Shown: piece after piece, positions 20,401 to 32,074 of the stretch
How positions within the stretch are numbered: position 1 is the first letter of the stretch
Layout of the letters: each line of letters starts with the position of its first letter
Assembly: GCA_009760855.2 (NCBI GenBank)
Contig: WPIO01000117.1
Span: 719,501 to 783,500 of the forward strand
Direction: 5' to 3'
From: Cristatella mucedo
Taxonomy: Eukaryota; Bryozoa; Phylactolaemata; Cristatellidae
Length of the DNA stretch: 64,000 bases
Notes under the pieces: generated by a model
The model's database searches: none
Told to the model about the DNA's origin: nothing
Seen by the model: the letters and a program-made list of their open reading frames with translations, nothing else
Position numbers and translations under genes: made by a program

Positions 20401-21375
20401 AATTGCTCTTTAATTTTAGTCTTTGGCCAATTTGATAAAATCATCATAAACAAATCACTAAAACATTCAAAAGAGATTTAAAAAATTGTTATCTGTTACG
20501 TATTTATATGTGTTATTAATTTTGGAGCTTCATTTGTAGGATCCTTTGATTGAAATTTTCCATTAGAAACGCAAAAACCGTTAGACAAAAGCAGATCTCA
20601 GGTTTTCATTTTATTTGATTAAGTTTGTAAAGGTAAGCTTCGCCAGACCGAAGCCAACGGGTTACTCTCGGTAATAAATGTTTCTTCAGAAAATCTTCAA
20701 ACATAGCTCTAAGGACACAATCATCCAGCTGTAAGCTCTTCTAACGATATTCTTCACTAAGCTGAATTCTGGCGGCAAATGTAAACAAAAAACGTTAGAT
20801 TTTGGCGTGGTCTTAATTCGTTGCTAATGGCAACTTCTGGATGACTCTAAATTTTTCAGGATTGCCTCGCGAGTGTTATTAGCTCTTAAACACATTTTTT
20901 AGCATTTTAATGCGAAATAATCTGTATATTGGACATGATTTCTTGGAAGTTTTTAACTGATTTTCAATAATTATCAATGTAGAAATTGCTCTCGACGACC
21001 AGTGACGCCTCACCTGATCACTAACACCTGTTATTTCTAAAAGCAAAGCTTTCTAGATGCGTTATCGTTATCCACAAGAAACCACTACTCTCAGACTTTC
21101 TCCGTGAAAGTTATCGCCAAAAATAAAACTCTCAAGAAGTATTCTCTAGGTCTCTTTAATTAGATTATTGACGATCCCTCCATGACATTGTATAAATAAA
21201 CACATGCACTTATTTGATATAACTTGACCGTGGCTGTTATCAATGCAGTGCCACTCAATGGCACTCTATACCCATTAAGAGATTTCGAACGCATTGGCTT
21301 TTAACTATGCAGTTAATGAATTCCTTTGTATTGACGACCGGCAGTATACAATATCCCGGGTGATGGTAAAATATT
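20400..21375. other. No recognisable feature
   Basis: About 1 kb of AT-rich DNA with no supported gene or repeat. Confidence 0.4.
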
Positions 21376-21379
21376 TATG

Positions 21380-21930
21380 ATAAGAATATAATAAAGCACC
21401 TGATAAAAGGTCCTCAGAGAACTCAATCTCTTTTTAGGCGTTTTATATTTGCTGCAAAGGGAAACGCGATTGAATGGAGAGCAGTAATATGATTGATAAA
21501 CAACACGAATAACATGCTTAGGGTTGACATGCACAGAGTCAGTATGCAAGTGTGGTTAGTGGCAGCGTGCATAGTTTCAACGCCGACGAGCACATAAAGG
21601 TCGAATTACGGGAACCCACTAAATGCTGTCCTAAATAGGTGCGTTTTAAGTTTCTGCTTAAATTTAATCAAGTCAGGGGATGTTCTGACGCAGTTCGGGA
21701 GTGAGTTCCAGGCTTTGGGAGCATACGAACTAAATGCAGTGTCCGAAGGATTTGAAGTTTTTATGTGGTATTGGTAAATGTTTAGATTCCGAAAATTGGG
21801 CGGTACGATGCTTGGCCTGGTGGAAGAGTAGATCTGAGAGATAGGCTGGAGCCAAAAAATGAAGTAACCTAAAAGTGATCGACAAAATCTTGAAGTCAAT
21901 TTTTTCTTTTTTCCAAGGTTTCCATATGTA
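21380..21930 (-). mobile_element. L2-A LINE, 5'-truncated copy
   Basis: The 3' hairpin (AAAGCACCTGATAAAAGG side) and 3' UTR lie at the left. The C-terminal ORF remnant runs leftwards from about 21947, with STRPSIVPPNFRN in one frame and AFSSYAPKAWNSLPNCVRT after a shift. It is about 0.55 kb long. The 5' break is near the poly-T at about 21900. Confidence 0.88.
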
Positions 21931-21934
21931 ACGT

Positions 21935-24110
21935 AGCTCAGATTCAAAGCGATTTAATTTAGTTTGTCTAAGAAAATACTTTTTGACAAATTATTTTAAA
22001 AGCTCTCATCGTGAGAAGAAAATGATTGTCCCGAAACCCCAAATATGCAGTTCGCTTGAAGATAGTAAACATTAAGGAAAATGAAAAACTTTGGAGGGAA
22101 TAGTAGAGAGCTCCACAAGAAGTGGCGCCAGCCAACTCTAAAATTAAGGCCCCATTCTCAAGTAAAAATATAGCTTATAAGGTACCTCATCGAGATTACC
22201 TTAAAATTCTGATCCGTCATCCGATAGGACAAATAACACGCTCACTAGACCATGAATAGATAGTGACTAGTAAGTATAAGGCTCAGGCTGTTTGAGCCAG
22301 GGTGAATCGATTAGCCAGCCGATCCCCAAAACAGTCCCCGTGTAATATCAATCGTCAAACGAGAACTCTAGACTATTTCTTTACATAGTTTGTACACTAT
22401 AAAAGAAACATACATCTTAATAGTGACATGTAAACCCAGAATACCTGCTCGAGTAAGAAAAATAAGCAATAATAAGGATAACTATCTTTTTTGAGCTTTA
22501 CAAGATAATTCTTTGTCTCATCAGGCACTTTAAAACTCACTACAAGAGAATAGATACAAGATCAAGAGCTAATAATTATCCAATTTATACCAATATCGTA
22601 GAGCACCCAAGAAGATTCTTAGGGCTACTTGTTACTAACACCTTTGGCTAGTAGCATCTACTGACTCGTGCATTCCAGTAATGCAAGCAGCTACGATCGA
22701 CCCACTTGGTCAGCATGCTCCTTTGATCTTTAGTCTCAGCTTTTTATAAACGAACTCTAAGTGATTGAGTGTCATTCTTCTCGACAGGAAATAATGTCGT
22801 TGCACCACAATTCCTTAGTTTCTATCATTTTGAGAGATTTCAGAAATATATTTCGACCTCTCAAGTTTCTCTTGTTAGATATTAATTGATGGGGTCCCCG
22901 GAAATCTATGTACTTAATGTATACTCCCGCATTACCTGCGTATTAAACAAGAACAATCTAAGCTTTCACTTCGATAGATTCCCACGTAGCTCTTGAGTTT
23001 CCAAGTATGCCTACGTGCGTATCTGTATGTGTGCATAATTCCTGCTCTTCAAATTGTATTCAACTCTCTCACAGCTTGAAGAGCAAACATCAACGCTTGG
23101 GTGTAGTTTCAACTTATCAAAGTGAAGAATGACAATATCAAAGGATTAATAATTGGCAAAATATAGTTTAACCCAGGTAATTGAATTGTGTAATGGCCAC
23201 ACAAAATCACCCGACCACAGCCAGCATCGTAAGAAATCCTATTTACACTCGTTGTAGCGAACTGATTTTTGTTAATAATTTTAAAGAGAACTTACTTGTA
23301 GAAGCGTTGTGCCTGTATAGCTTACATGGAAGGCTAACCAATGTAGTCACCACACAGTCTCTAGACAGATTTGTCAACGGAAATATGGGACCATTTGTTC
23401 TGAAATACTAGTAGCAGGATCGCAGAATAAGCAGCCAGAAAGTGACTTTCGCATTCGTAAATCAAAGCCTATTGATCAAACTCAACTTCGAGACCACGAG
23501 CTGGAAAAATTGCCACAATATAAACTTTAAATTTTTAAAGAGATGAATAATCAAACCCAGCTTCTTTTCGAAATTGAGTCGGAAGACAGCACACTTCTAG
23601 CCACCGAAACTCGATCCCCATCCCTATCTTGCTTTCTGGTCCATTGCTCTGCAGATAGTTTCTGCTCCTCTAATCAGGGGAACGTCATATCTATACATAG
23701 GCAATAATTTTTAGGGTTCAAAGGTTATTTTCAGACGTCAAGGGGGCTTGGCCAGTTTTTCATACATCAGCATATTAAGATGCATGCGCACATAGCCGAA
23801 AAGTTATGTCCGTCAAAACTTAGGGAAAGTAGAATCGGGTGTAACTGCTCATTAAAAGTGGCGTGCTACTTGGGATATACTGTGTATGTGAACCGGATCA
23901 TAGCATAAGCGCATAGCACACTCACAGCATAAGCTTTTCAAATAATACAAATATTTTATTTCAACTTTGATAGTATTTCGCACCTCAGTTTTTGCTCATT
24001 AAACAGTAAACGGGCACAAACCATTTATCGATAAGGGGATGCAAGGCATCTCAGTTAGTAAGTTCATGAAGTACCAAGGGCTAATGCAATGGTTCAGGTA
24101 CTATCTAAAA
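21935..24110. other. No recognisable feature
   Basis: About 2.2 kb of AT-rich DNA, the longest stretch in the window where I recognise no repeat family or gene. A chance frame of 76 codons lies at 23181-23411. Confidence 0.4.
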
Positions 24111-24116
24111 GAATTC

Positions 24117-24252
24117 CGAGCTGGTTTAGTCAAGTTGTTAAGTTGCTGGCCCCGACCAAGGTGTGGCTGAGGTCGAGGGCTCGAGCCCCGAGGCATATGT
24201 AAAGCGCCTGAATAGAGATTAAGTTCTCTTAGGGCGCTATGCAAATGAACAA
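24117..24252 (+). mobile_element. SINE-2 with L2-A-like 3' end
   Basis: The head has a B-box-like GGGCTCGAGCCCC (24177-24189) and a TGGTTTAGTCAA A-box candidate near 24122. It is joined by GAGGCATATGT to the L2-A terminal hairpin (AAAGCGCC ... GGGCGCT). A second copy in the opposite orientation is at 56252-56400, so the junction is inherited and not a chance neighbour. Confidence 0.7.
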
Positions 24253-24334
24253 TATTTCATGTATGAAAGATTGGAGACATGATGTGAATTGAAAATTGTA
24301 ATCCGAGGAACCACTGAACTATAGGATAATCAGG

Positions 24335-25540
24335 GCTCTGTACTTTGTCCGTTCATCACCACGGTTTATACTCTCCGACTGGCTGATGTAATTGCCATGC
24401 ACAATCTAGGCTTTCACTTCTCTGCTGACGACACTCGGTTGTACCTTTGCTTTGATTCATCAAAGCACTCTAGCACGTCGAACTCTCTCAGCTCTCCCTC
24501 CGGTCGACCCACTCACTTGCCTCACTTGCCTCACTGCATGTAACAATGACAACAGCACAACAGCACATGGGTAACAGCTAAGCTTATTAAATTGAGCGAT
24601 GATGAAACCAGCTTACTAGTAATGGGCAAAGCAAGCGTGATTCAGAAATTGGAAAGGCTAACACTCAAAATCGGCCCTGCCAGCATATATCTTGTTGAAT
24701 ATGAGCAAAATCTAGGTGTAGTTTTCTAAAGTGACTTTTCGTTAAACGACATAATGAGGTTCACAGTCAAGTCTGCCAACTTTCAACTACATGACATAGC
24801 GAACCTTTCCGGCTTGTTCCGGCTTGTTTGGATATCAGATACATTGGTCCATGCTTTTCGACATCCTGTCTTGACTTCTGAAACTCAGTACCTGCTGGTC
24901 TCTTAGCATTTGCAATGTGCTTACAGCTGGTGCAAAACTCTGCAGCTTGGCTTGTTTGTCGCGAGCATCTCAGTCTTCACATAACACCACTTCTAGCTGA
25001 CCTGCACTGGCTCCCAGTCAAGCAACGCTTCGACCTCAAGGATTGGTCACTTTTAGGTCTCTTCATTATTCGGCTTTAGCCTATCTGTCAGATATACTCA
25101 CCCACCGAGCTACGCATTGTGTCACCGGCTTTTCGGAATCCAACAGTCTAGAAATACCTCGTACAAACCTTAAAATCCTTTAGAGATCGTGCATTTAGTT
25201 CGTATGCTCCCAAAGCCTGGAACTCCCTCCCGACCTGCGTCAGAACATCCCCTGACCTGACCACATTTAAAAAGAACTTTATTTCGTATCTCTTAAAACC
25301 CGGAACTCACTTCCTACTTGCGTTATGACATCCCCTGTCTTGACCACACTTGAAAGAAACTAAAAGCGCACCTATTTATGACAGCATTTAGTGAGTTCCT
25401 GTGTTTGACCTGTATGTGCTCATGTGGGCTGACATTGTCCATGCTGCCAATAACTATATTTGCATTATGAGGCTGTTCATATCAACTCTAACCATGTTAT
25501 GCTTATCATTACTTTACTACTGGTCACCAACTTCGACACA
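24335..25540 (+). mobile_element. L2-A LINE, chimeric copy with repeated 3' segment
   Basis: Follows L2-A from just before the catalytic motif (TTTCACTTCTCTGCTGACGA) to a well-preserved block at about 25130-25275 (TCCAACAGTC ... CTGACCACATTTAAAAAGAAC). It then repeats the same part of the family in a more diverged version (AACCCGGAACTCACTTCCTAC at about 25300 onward). No terminal hairpin remains. No frame is open for long. Confidence 0.8.
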
Positions 25541-25544
25541 TTGA

Positions 25545-27110
25545 TTTTCTTTCTCCATTCTAATAATCCAATGTACTTTCTAAACATGCTATAAATCTTA
25601 AAACGCGATATCTAAAGTACAGCACAATTTCAAGCGGAGTATATGTAATATTTAGGCTGGAGCTAAAGAATAAAGGGACCTAAAAGTAAGTGAAAAAGTC
25701 GATGGGTTGTTTAAGTAGGTAATTGCCCCTTGTGTGCTTATGTCAGCGGGCACTGTGCACGTTTACCAAAGTCGCGGTTTAAATAATACTCTTTAACCGA
25801 CGTCTAGTGGTTGTCACTTCGCTCAGATGAAAGATATACATAAAATCGGAAACTTGGGGCCGCCAGATAGACTTACTCGCCGTTTATTACGTTTTGGGTT
25901 GCCACTTATTTAGTGTGGCTATTATTGCATAATGCGGCCCCCCTTTATAGTCACGATAAAGTAAGCGCATGGACATGCTATCAAAGTTTGGTCGTTCTTG
26001 ATTGCTGCTGAGCTTCGCTATCGTCGCCATTATCCAGCGGCCACATCCTTTCGGCCTGCACTACTCGTTAGCCGTGCTATTAGGAGCGTTCTCCGCATCA
26101 TTCTAGACTTTCTCATACCCATTATGGCACTGTTCTGCACTTAAGTTTATTGTTGGCGTTTAAAATACTTCAGCTCCGCCGCATGCATTTTAAAGACTGC
26201 ACACACCGACACTTAGTCTCCCCAAGTTAAATCTCCATTGCTTTGCCGGTTAACTATGGGCGTGGCCTTATCACCACGTTGTTTGACCCTAGCCGGACTC
26301 TAACCGCTCCGCCCACACGCCCAACGGATGCTCTACGAGCGAGCCTGGGATGCATTACAGTCTTGCTGTATCCGCCGACTGGGTGGATTAGTTATTCAAC
26401 CGGCACCCCGGTAACGCGACCATGTCAACCGTGCAGCCGCAATTGTTACTTTCTGCTTATACACCGGCTTTGTGGACGCTATCCACTCTCTCTTTCCCTT
26501 CGTATATATATATATATATATTTATATTTATTTATTTTTACGTCTAGTACTTCGGAGATACCTACCCGACGGTTAAAATACCATAATAGTATGCACGCTT
26601 GCCTGCCTGCGTTACCTACGTGCATTATAGCCGTCGTAAAGGAATGTAGGAACTCGGCCATGTATCATTCTCTTCCTCAAAGCACCGCCGCTCACGTGGA
26701 CGCTGTCAATATCCTCAAATATATATTCCACTTAGCAAATTTTCTTACTTGCAATTGTTTCTAATTGCTTGAACTAAGTATGCCGACGATCATGTAAGCA
26801 CAGAAAGCCACTTATTTTTGAATTCTTCCGCAGTAAACTTTAAAGTGTAATGTTCTCTTAGCATTCGTAGCTTCACTTTGTCATAAGAGGAGACACGTGT
26901 GCATAAAAAAAATGTATCGTTGCTGACCAAGATTATTGAAATGTAATCTTAAAATCAGAGCAGGCTCATGCAAATCTTCCTTGAGCATGTTTCAAGTTAT
27001 ACACCAATTTCTTTATTTAATCAACGCAATCATGATTGGGTATGATTTCATTATGTGACCAATCTATAGTCAGACACATTTCCATGGTCAGATACGATGT
27101 CTAATTTCTG
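25545..27110. other. No supported gene
   Basis: Contains a GC-richer patch (26240-26480) within a 173-codon open frame (26243-26764) that also runs through a TA microsatellite (26502-26525). No domain was recognised, so it is not called a gene. Confidence 0.4.
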
Positions 27111-27113
27111 ACA

Positions 27114-27114
<1 letters not shown>

Positions 27115-27162
<48 letters not shown>

Positions 27163-27165
27163 TAG
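27115..27165. repeat. (CT)n microsatellite
   Basis: Nearly pure CT run about 240 bases upstream of the first recognised Reeler exon. Confidence 0.95.
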
Positions 27166-27402
27166 TTCTGATATGTTATCAAAGTTAAGATATAATGTCT
27201 AAAGACACACAAAATCTCAGACAAAAAGATGGTCTCTCTAATATTAGAAACATAAATTTCAATAGTCGTGACGTCTCAGCTTCAGGCTTTGCGGATAATA
27301 CAAGTAGAGCCGTTAAAGATGGACATTATCTTGCATCACTGTATTATACTTTCTCTTTGCGATTTGCCGAAATGAACTTTCCCAGCAAGGTTTATTTTTC
27401 AG

Positions 27403-27604
27403 GATACTGTATCCGTGCTTACTTGGGCCGTATACGCCTTGGCAATTTTGTCTCTACCACTGGTGACGTCAACTCCAACTGGAGCTGGAATATCAGCCTG
27501 CCCTGACCTCAAACCAAGCCATGGAGTCGATGGGCAAGCCGATGTAAGCCCATACAGCATACGAATTTCTACCGGAAGTTACTCTTCAGGGTCCGAAATA
27601 GATG
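27403..27604 (+). CDS. Reeler-domain protein, exon A (signal segment and Reeler N-terminus)
   Basis: The acceptor TTTATTTTTCAG ends at 27402, and the exon runs in phase 0 to a donor ATG|GTAACT at 27605. It encodes a hydrophobic stretch (residues about 5-21, VLTWAVYALAILSLPLV) suitable as a signal peptide. The Reeler start follows: conserved Cys in SACPDLKPSHG, then SPYSIRIS and YSSGSE. Reeler domains are extracellular and occur in reelin, insect defence proteins and FRRS1-type ferric reductases. The exon ends in phase 1 and joins 28649 to restore the typical EIDVTIQG. There is no ATG in frame inside the exon, so the start codon comes from upstream or from a trans-spliced leader. All codons are open, and the gene looks intact. 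Confidence 0.87.
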
Positions 27605-28648
27605 GTAACTGTCAAAAAAGAGTACTTGGTTTCACGCGTGCTCAAGCGTTGTCGACCCCTTAGGCCAATACTGAAACTATCATTTTGAAAGATGGCGCAC
27701 TGATTGATTGGCTACATGCATCCTCCCTGCCATTCATGACTGTGAAAAAGCAGTCCCATTTATTTATCAGTTTTACTTGAAATGGCACTTGTATGTTATA
27801 TCACATAGAATCGCGGCGGTGTTAAATAGTCACAGTAATGCAGAGTCTTACAAGAAAGACATCAAAATGGCATCATGGTAAAATTAAGCAGACCCTATCA
27901 ATTATGCAATGAATAAAAAGTGGCAATCAAGGGGTGATTTTCACTTATGTTAACCAGTGAGTTAACTATCCAGAAATTGAGGTGTAATAAGATATAACAC
28001 CATTATCAACTTGTGGCATCCATCAGTCCGGAGGCAAGGTTGATTGTTTACCTACCTCTGATCTAACAGCTCATATAGGATCACAGAGATGGTGAATGTA
28101 ACTTGTAACTTGCCCAAAATTGACAAATATGAGAATACAGAAATAGTGAAGGCTCAAACATCAAATAATGTTTCAATTAGGATGCTTATTTCACTTATTA
28201 AAGTTAAGAATCCTTTAAATTTCCAAGTTATGGTAAATATATTCGAGCTTTTACAGTACTCAATTCTATTTGATTATTATATGCCAGGAAATAAATAATG
28301 GTGTTAGCTGATTCTTGTACATCCGAAATTGTAACTTTTCATGCGATAGCCAGGCATAGATATTATCCCAGATCTATCAAGTGCTGGCGTGCTCAGAGCA
28401 ACGAGACATTTCCTTACTTTGTTGACGGAAAGCGGAATAGCTCCATCAGTCACACTTCACGACCAGGCTTCTCAAGCTTATCCATATGATCGTTTGCTCA
28501 CCACAGGCTCGCGTCAGCCTGCTCAGCTTCCTTTCCGAGGTCTCCCGTGAATTGTCCGTAGCACCTGGCTCCGTTCAATGCATCTTCACTGCTGAGACAC
28601 CGGTTGTGATGCGATTATTGCAATAATAACCGATGCCTTCTGCCACAG
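27605..28648 (+). other. Intron A of the Reeler gene
   Basis: GTAACT...CCACAG, 1,044 bp. It contains short open frames (28089-28298, 28298-28489) with no recognised domain. No LINE or SINE was recognised inside. Confidence 0.8.
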
Positions 28649-28799
28649 TTACCATCCAAGGAAACAATGGAACGACATTTAAGGGGTTCCTCCTACAGGC
28701 GAGAATGTTGGAGGGTGACACTACGACCGCCGTTGGTACATTCAAGAACTACATCAATGACGCTTCGAAGGGGTTGCCTTGCTTCAACATAACTGACAG
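28649..28799 (+). CDS. Reeler-domain protein, exon B
   Basis: The acceptor CTTCTGCCACAG ends at 28648. The exon is 151 bp, enters in phase 1 and leaves in phase 2 at a GACAG|GTAGCG donor. It carries the core Reeler signature: VTIQGNNGTTFKGFLLQAR, then AVGTFKNY and the second conserved Cys in LPCFNITD. The frame is fully open. It matches the family so well that the splice join to exon A is convincing. Confidence 0.9.
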
Positions 28800-28931
28800 G
28801 TAGCGGCGCCAGCTATGCTGCAGCTGCCCAAGTCAGAGCATGCACACTGAGGCTCAGAGCTCAGCCTACAACTTACCGTTTCCATTGAACATGTTGAGCG
28901 AATTCGTAATTTTGTGAACAATGCCATGCAT

Positions 28932-29002
28932 GATTATAATATAATATAGTATAATATAATATAATATATAATATAAAAACATAATATAATATAATATAGT
29001 TC
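28932..29002. repeat. (TATAA)n pentanucleotide repeat
   Basis: Imperfect TATAATA repeats over about 70 bp, inside intron B. Confidence 0.9.
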
Positions 29003-29284
29003 TGTAACTAAAGTATGTATTTCAAGCATATAGCCCAAGTGGCGGCCTGACAACTGACAATTCGGCTACCACTTCTGGTAGGGCTTACACCCGGAAGTGC
29101 GGCAAACGCTTTTAAAATGGTCTCCCGAGAATGCTTTTGCGATGGTGACTCTAGTGCTTCTCTGCAATTAAAAACGAGCGTGCCTTTCGAGCTAGTGTAC
29201 ATGCTAGACATAGGTTATCCTAATTTATAGCCTTGTTAATACTAAGTGGATGTTATACACGAGAAAGTTCTCTAACCCACTCAA

Positions 29285-29920
29285 AGCCAAAGTGGCATTT
29301 CATTAGCACACGGGTAGCCAAAAGAATTTATCTCAAACAAAAAAAGGGAAGTGAGAAACATACTAGAGTCGAAATATAACACGTGGAGAAATGAGTGGCT
29401 GCCTAGTGCGGCTGAAAAAGATGAGTGCCACAGTGGGCCGCAGGAGGTAAGATGTTGCTGCATAATAGTTGCATAAGTGAGTTTCCCGGGTCAAGGACCT
29501 GAAGAGTAAAAGCTTCTTTCGCCGACGGTTTTTAAGCGCCAGAATTCAACAGCCATTTTCTTTTGCGATGAAAAAAATTCGCAGCTGAATTGACAGCCTC
29601 ATTTGTATAGCAGCAGAAGAGCCCTGTCGGCTATCACCACCACTAACAGTTGGCAATGCAAAATCGCTCAATTGCAGGATTCAAAACAGCGGTGTCGGTC
29701 GTGAAAAGCCAGTACGACACCTCCTTAGCTATCATGGCACAATAGGGACTTAAGTAAAGGGTAATACTGAAAAAATTGCGGCAGTTCAGCTAGATATGAA
29801 TGAGCCGTGCAATTGTGGGCCCTATCGGTCAGTGTAAGAATTGATTCTGACAGTGTTTTCGACAGCTAGAGCAGGTCACATTATACAGTTTTACGAAGTT
29901 GCATATGGCCAGCAGCCGTA
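29285..29920 (-). mobile_element. L2-B LINE, old 3' part split by SINE-1
   Basis: Antisense match to the C-terminal part of L2-B. Landmarks are GGTAGCC...CTC, GGCTGAAAAAGATG, GACCTGAAGAGTAAAAGCTTC and, beyond the SINE, CAGTTCAGCTAGATATGA. It is interrupted at about 29575-29750 by a SINE-1 in the same orientation. It has no open frame. Confidence 0.75.
29582..29742 (-). mobile_element. SINE-1 nested in L2-B
   Basis: The reverse complement has GCCATGATAGCTAAGGAGG (A-box region), the B-box remnant TTTTGAATCC and the SINE-1 body (TTGCCAACTGTTAGTGG, AGCCGACAGGGCTCTTCTGC). The L2-B host sequence lies on both sides. Confidence 0.75.
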
Positions 29921-30085
29921 GTAATGTAAGCAGTTCCAATTGATATAGATTACAACGAACGCCTTTGCTAACCTTTATTATTCAGGATTTGCCAATCGTA
30001 ACAGATACTACTCAGGCCTGATGCATTGAACCTTTATGTTTCTCTAAATGTCATGTATAAACAGCTACCTTGAATTTCATTGTAG

Positions 30086-30175
30086 TGCAGCTACACACGT
30101 CAGCAATAATGACAAGACAAGCGTTACCGTCACTTGGTTGGCACCAAAGGATAAGAGTGGACCAGTGCAATTCGT
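30086..30175 (+). CDS. Reeler-domain protein, exon C
   Basis: The acceptor TTTCATTGTAG ends at 30085. The exon enters in phase 2 so that AG|T gives Ser, and encodes SAATHVSNNDKTSVTVTW and LAPKDKSGPVQF. This is the typical Reeler stretch of THxN...K...W.AP...GpVqF. The donor is GTAAGC at 30176 with the exon in phase 2. An alternative donor two bases earlier would put the next exon out of frame. Without splicing the frame stops at once (GTG TAA). Confidence 0.9.
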
Positions 30176-30280
30176 GTAAGCAAAAAGCGGCTAGCTGCTC
30201 AGCCTTCGTGCTCGTTTAAGACGACACATCAGAAGCACTATGGTTCCATCGCCAGGGAGCAGCAACGTGGCTGCAGCATC

Positions 30281-31830
30281 ATGGTCCTAGCGATCTATCG
30301 CCCAGTTTCCCTGCTTCCGTTCTTATCAAAGATTCTTGAAAAAATTGTTGCTAAGCAGCTAGTTGAACACATTGAAAATAATGGAATGTCAGAAAAATTG
30401 CAATCAGGGTTTAAGAGGCAGCACTCTACTGAAACTGCTCTCCTCCGTGTTAACAATGACATTCTACGTGGCAACGACAATGGTAATGTCACTGCCCTAG
30501 CTTTGCTAGATCTGTCTGCTGCCTTCGACACTATTGATCACGAAGTTCTGCTTGAACGATTGAGAAAAACGATCGGTCTGGCAGACGAAGCACTGGCATG
30601 GTTTAAATCATGCTTGTCTGATCGTGTTCAAGCCGTGTCGTGTGGGGGTAAGGTATCAGACACGAGAAGGGTCACATGTGGAGTCTCTCAAGGGTCTGTA
30701 CTCGGTCCCTTGCTGTTCTCCATTCATATACAACCTCTGGAAAAAGGGATTAAGGCCCACGGAATAGGATACACTTCTATGCTGACGATACTCAGTTGTA
30801 TTTGTCATTTAAACCGTCGGAATCTGCTGCAGCACCTGAGAAACTGACTGCCTGCCTTGCCGACATTTGATCCTGGATGTCGGAAAACTTCCAGAAATTA
30901 AATGACTATAATACCAAACTGCTGACCATAGGACACCCTAAGCGTGTGGCTGGATTAAAAAGATTTGCTGTTCTAATAGGTGATGCTATTGTGCGACCTT
31001 CACCACGTGCTCGTAATCTAGGTGTCGTGTTCGGCAGCTGCCTCAATTTTAAAAGCTTCATTCAGAAGAATGCCTCTACAGCTAGCCATCACATCCGATC
31101 CCTATCCAAGATTAGAAGCTGTCTCCCACAGTGGCTTGTAAACAATTTAACTAGCTCTTTAGTTCTGTCTCGGCTTGATTATTGTAATTCCCTTTTGGCT
31201 GGGCTACCAAAGAAAGCTATTATGCCACTACAACGGACTATGAATATGGCTGCAAGGCTGGTCTTCAAGTCCCAGCGGTTTGAGCACGTGTCACCTTTGC
31301 TGGAAGAGCTAGGATGGTTGCCGGTTGAGCAAAGGATACGGAGCAAAGTTCTTACGCTGACCCACAAGGCCCGCCACGGCTTGGCTCCATCATACCTAGC
31401 TGAACTGCTACATCAGTTTCAGCCTGTTCGCGCCCTCAGGTTCTGTGTGGACAATAAATTAGCTGTCCCATTCCTCCGCTTAAAGACAGTTGGCGACAGA
31501 AGCTTTAGCTCTGCAGGTCCTAGACTGTGGAACTCGGTTCCAGAATTCTTATGCAACGACAACTATTCTACAACTGCCGACTATGGCACATCTTTTTCAG
31601 CGGTCCTGAACTGCTACTTCTATGCTTCTCACTACCTCAACTGCTCTCCTGACTCTGCTATGCTTCCCACTTTCTCATTGTCGCGTGAGACGAAGTCTGT
31701 TGGCTACCGAATGCGTACCGAAAGCCGCTTAGGCTGTGAGTCCGCTATACAAAACTCTCCAGCGTAACACCCACATGGTCTTTATGACTTTGTGGAATTA
31801 CAGACGGAGATACATTACATAGCTGACCCA
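30281..31830 (+). mobile_element. L2-B LINE, 5'-truncated, best-preserved copy
   Basis: Starts inside the RT domain. The first frame (30281-30847) has YRPVSLLPFLSKILEKIV, SGFKRQHSTETALL, LLDLSAAFDTIDH (first catalytic Asp) and GVSQGSVLGPLLF. A frameshift near 30770 precedes the YADD box, which is readable in another frame. The second frame (30877-31767) gives the thumb and C-terminus (LSRLDYCNSLLAGLPKKA, ARHGLAPSYLAELLHQF, LWNSVPEFL). It ends near 31820 with a short TACATTACAT tail. The endonuclease and ORF1 are absent. It is inactive by truncation and frameshift. Confidence 0.93.
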
Positions 31831-32074
31831 TATAGGAAGAAGCACTTGGGCCACCGTGCTCTAATGATTACCAAAAGCACCTTTATCTAGATATTCAGGC
31901 GCTTAGACAACATTTAATTCTTTAATTTAGTACCGACATTGCAATGTTTTGACTTTGTCGTGTGGTTGAGTCCCTATAAAGCGGAATCATCGAGGGACAG
32001 AAAGAACTTGCCAATTGGCTTCGCCACCAGCGGCCTCTTAAGTTCTAAATTCCAATATAAAGAACAATTTTTTT

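Larger units (their letters stand above)
28800..30085 (+). other. Intron B of the Reeler gene
   Basis: GTAGCG...CATTGTAG, 1,286 bp. It contains a TATAA pentanucleotide repeat and an antisense L2-B copy split by an antisense SINE-1. Confidence 0.8.

Noticed and set aside
26243-26764. 173-codon frame with transmembrane-like stretch
   Set aside because: It crosses a (TA)n tract that gives Tyr-Ile repeats. No homology was recognised and there is no ATG context.
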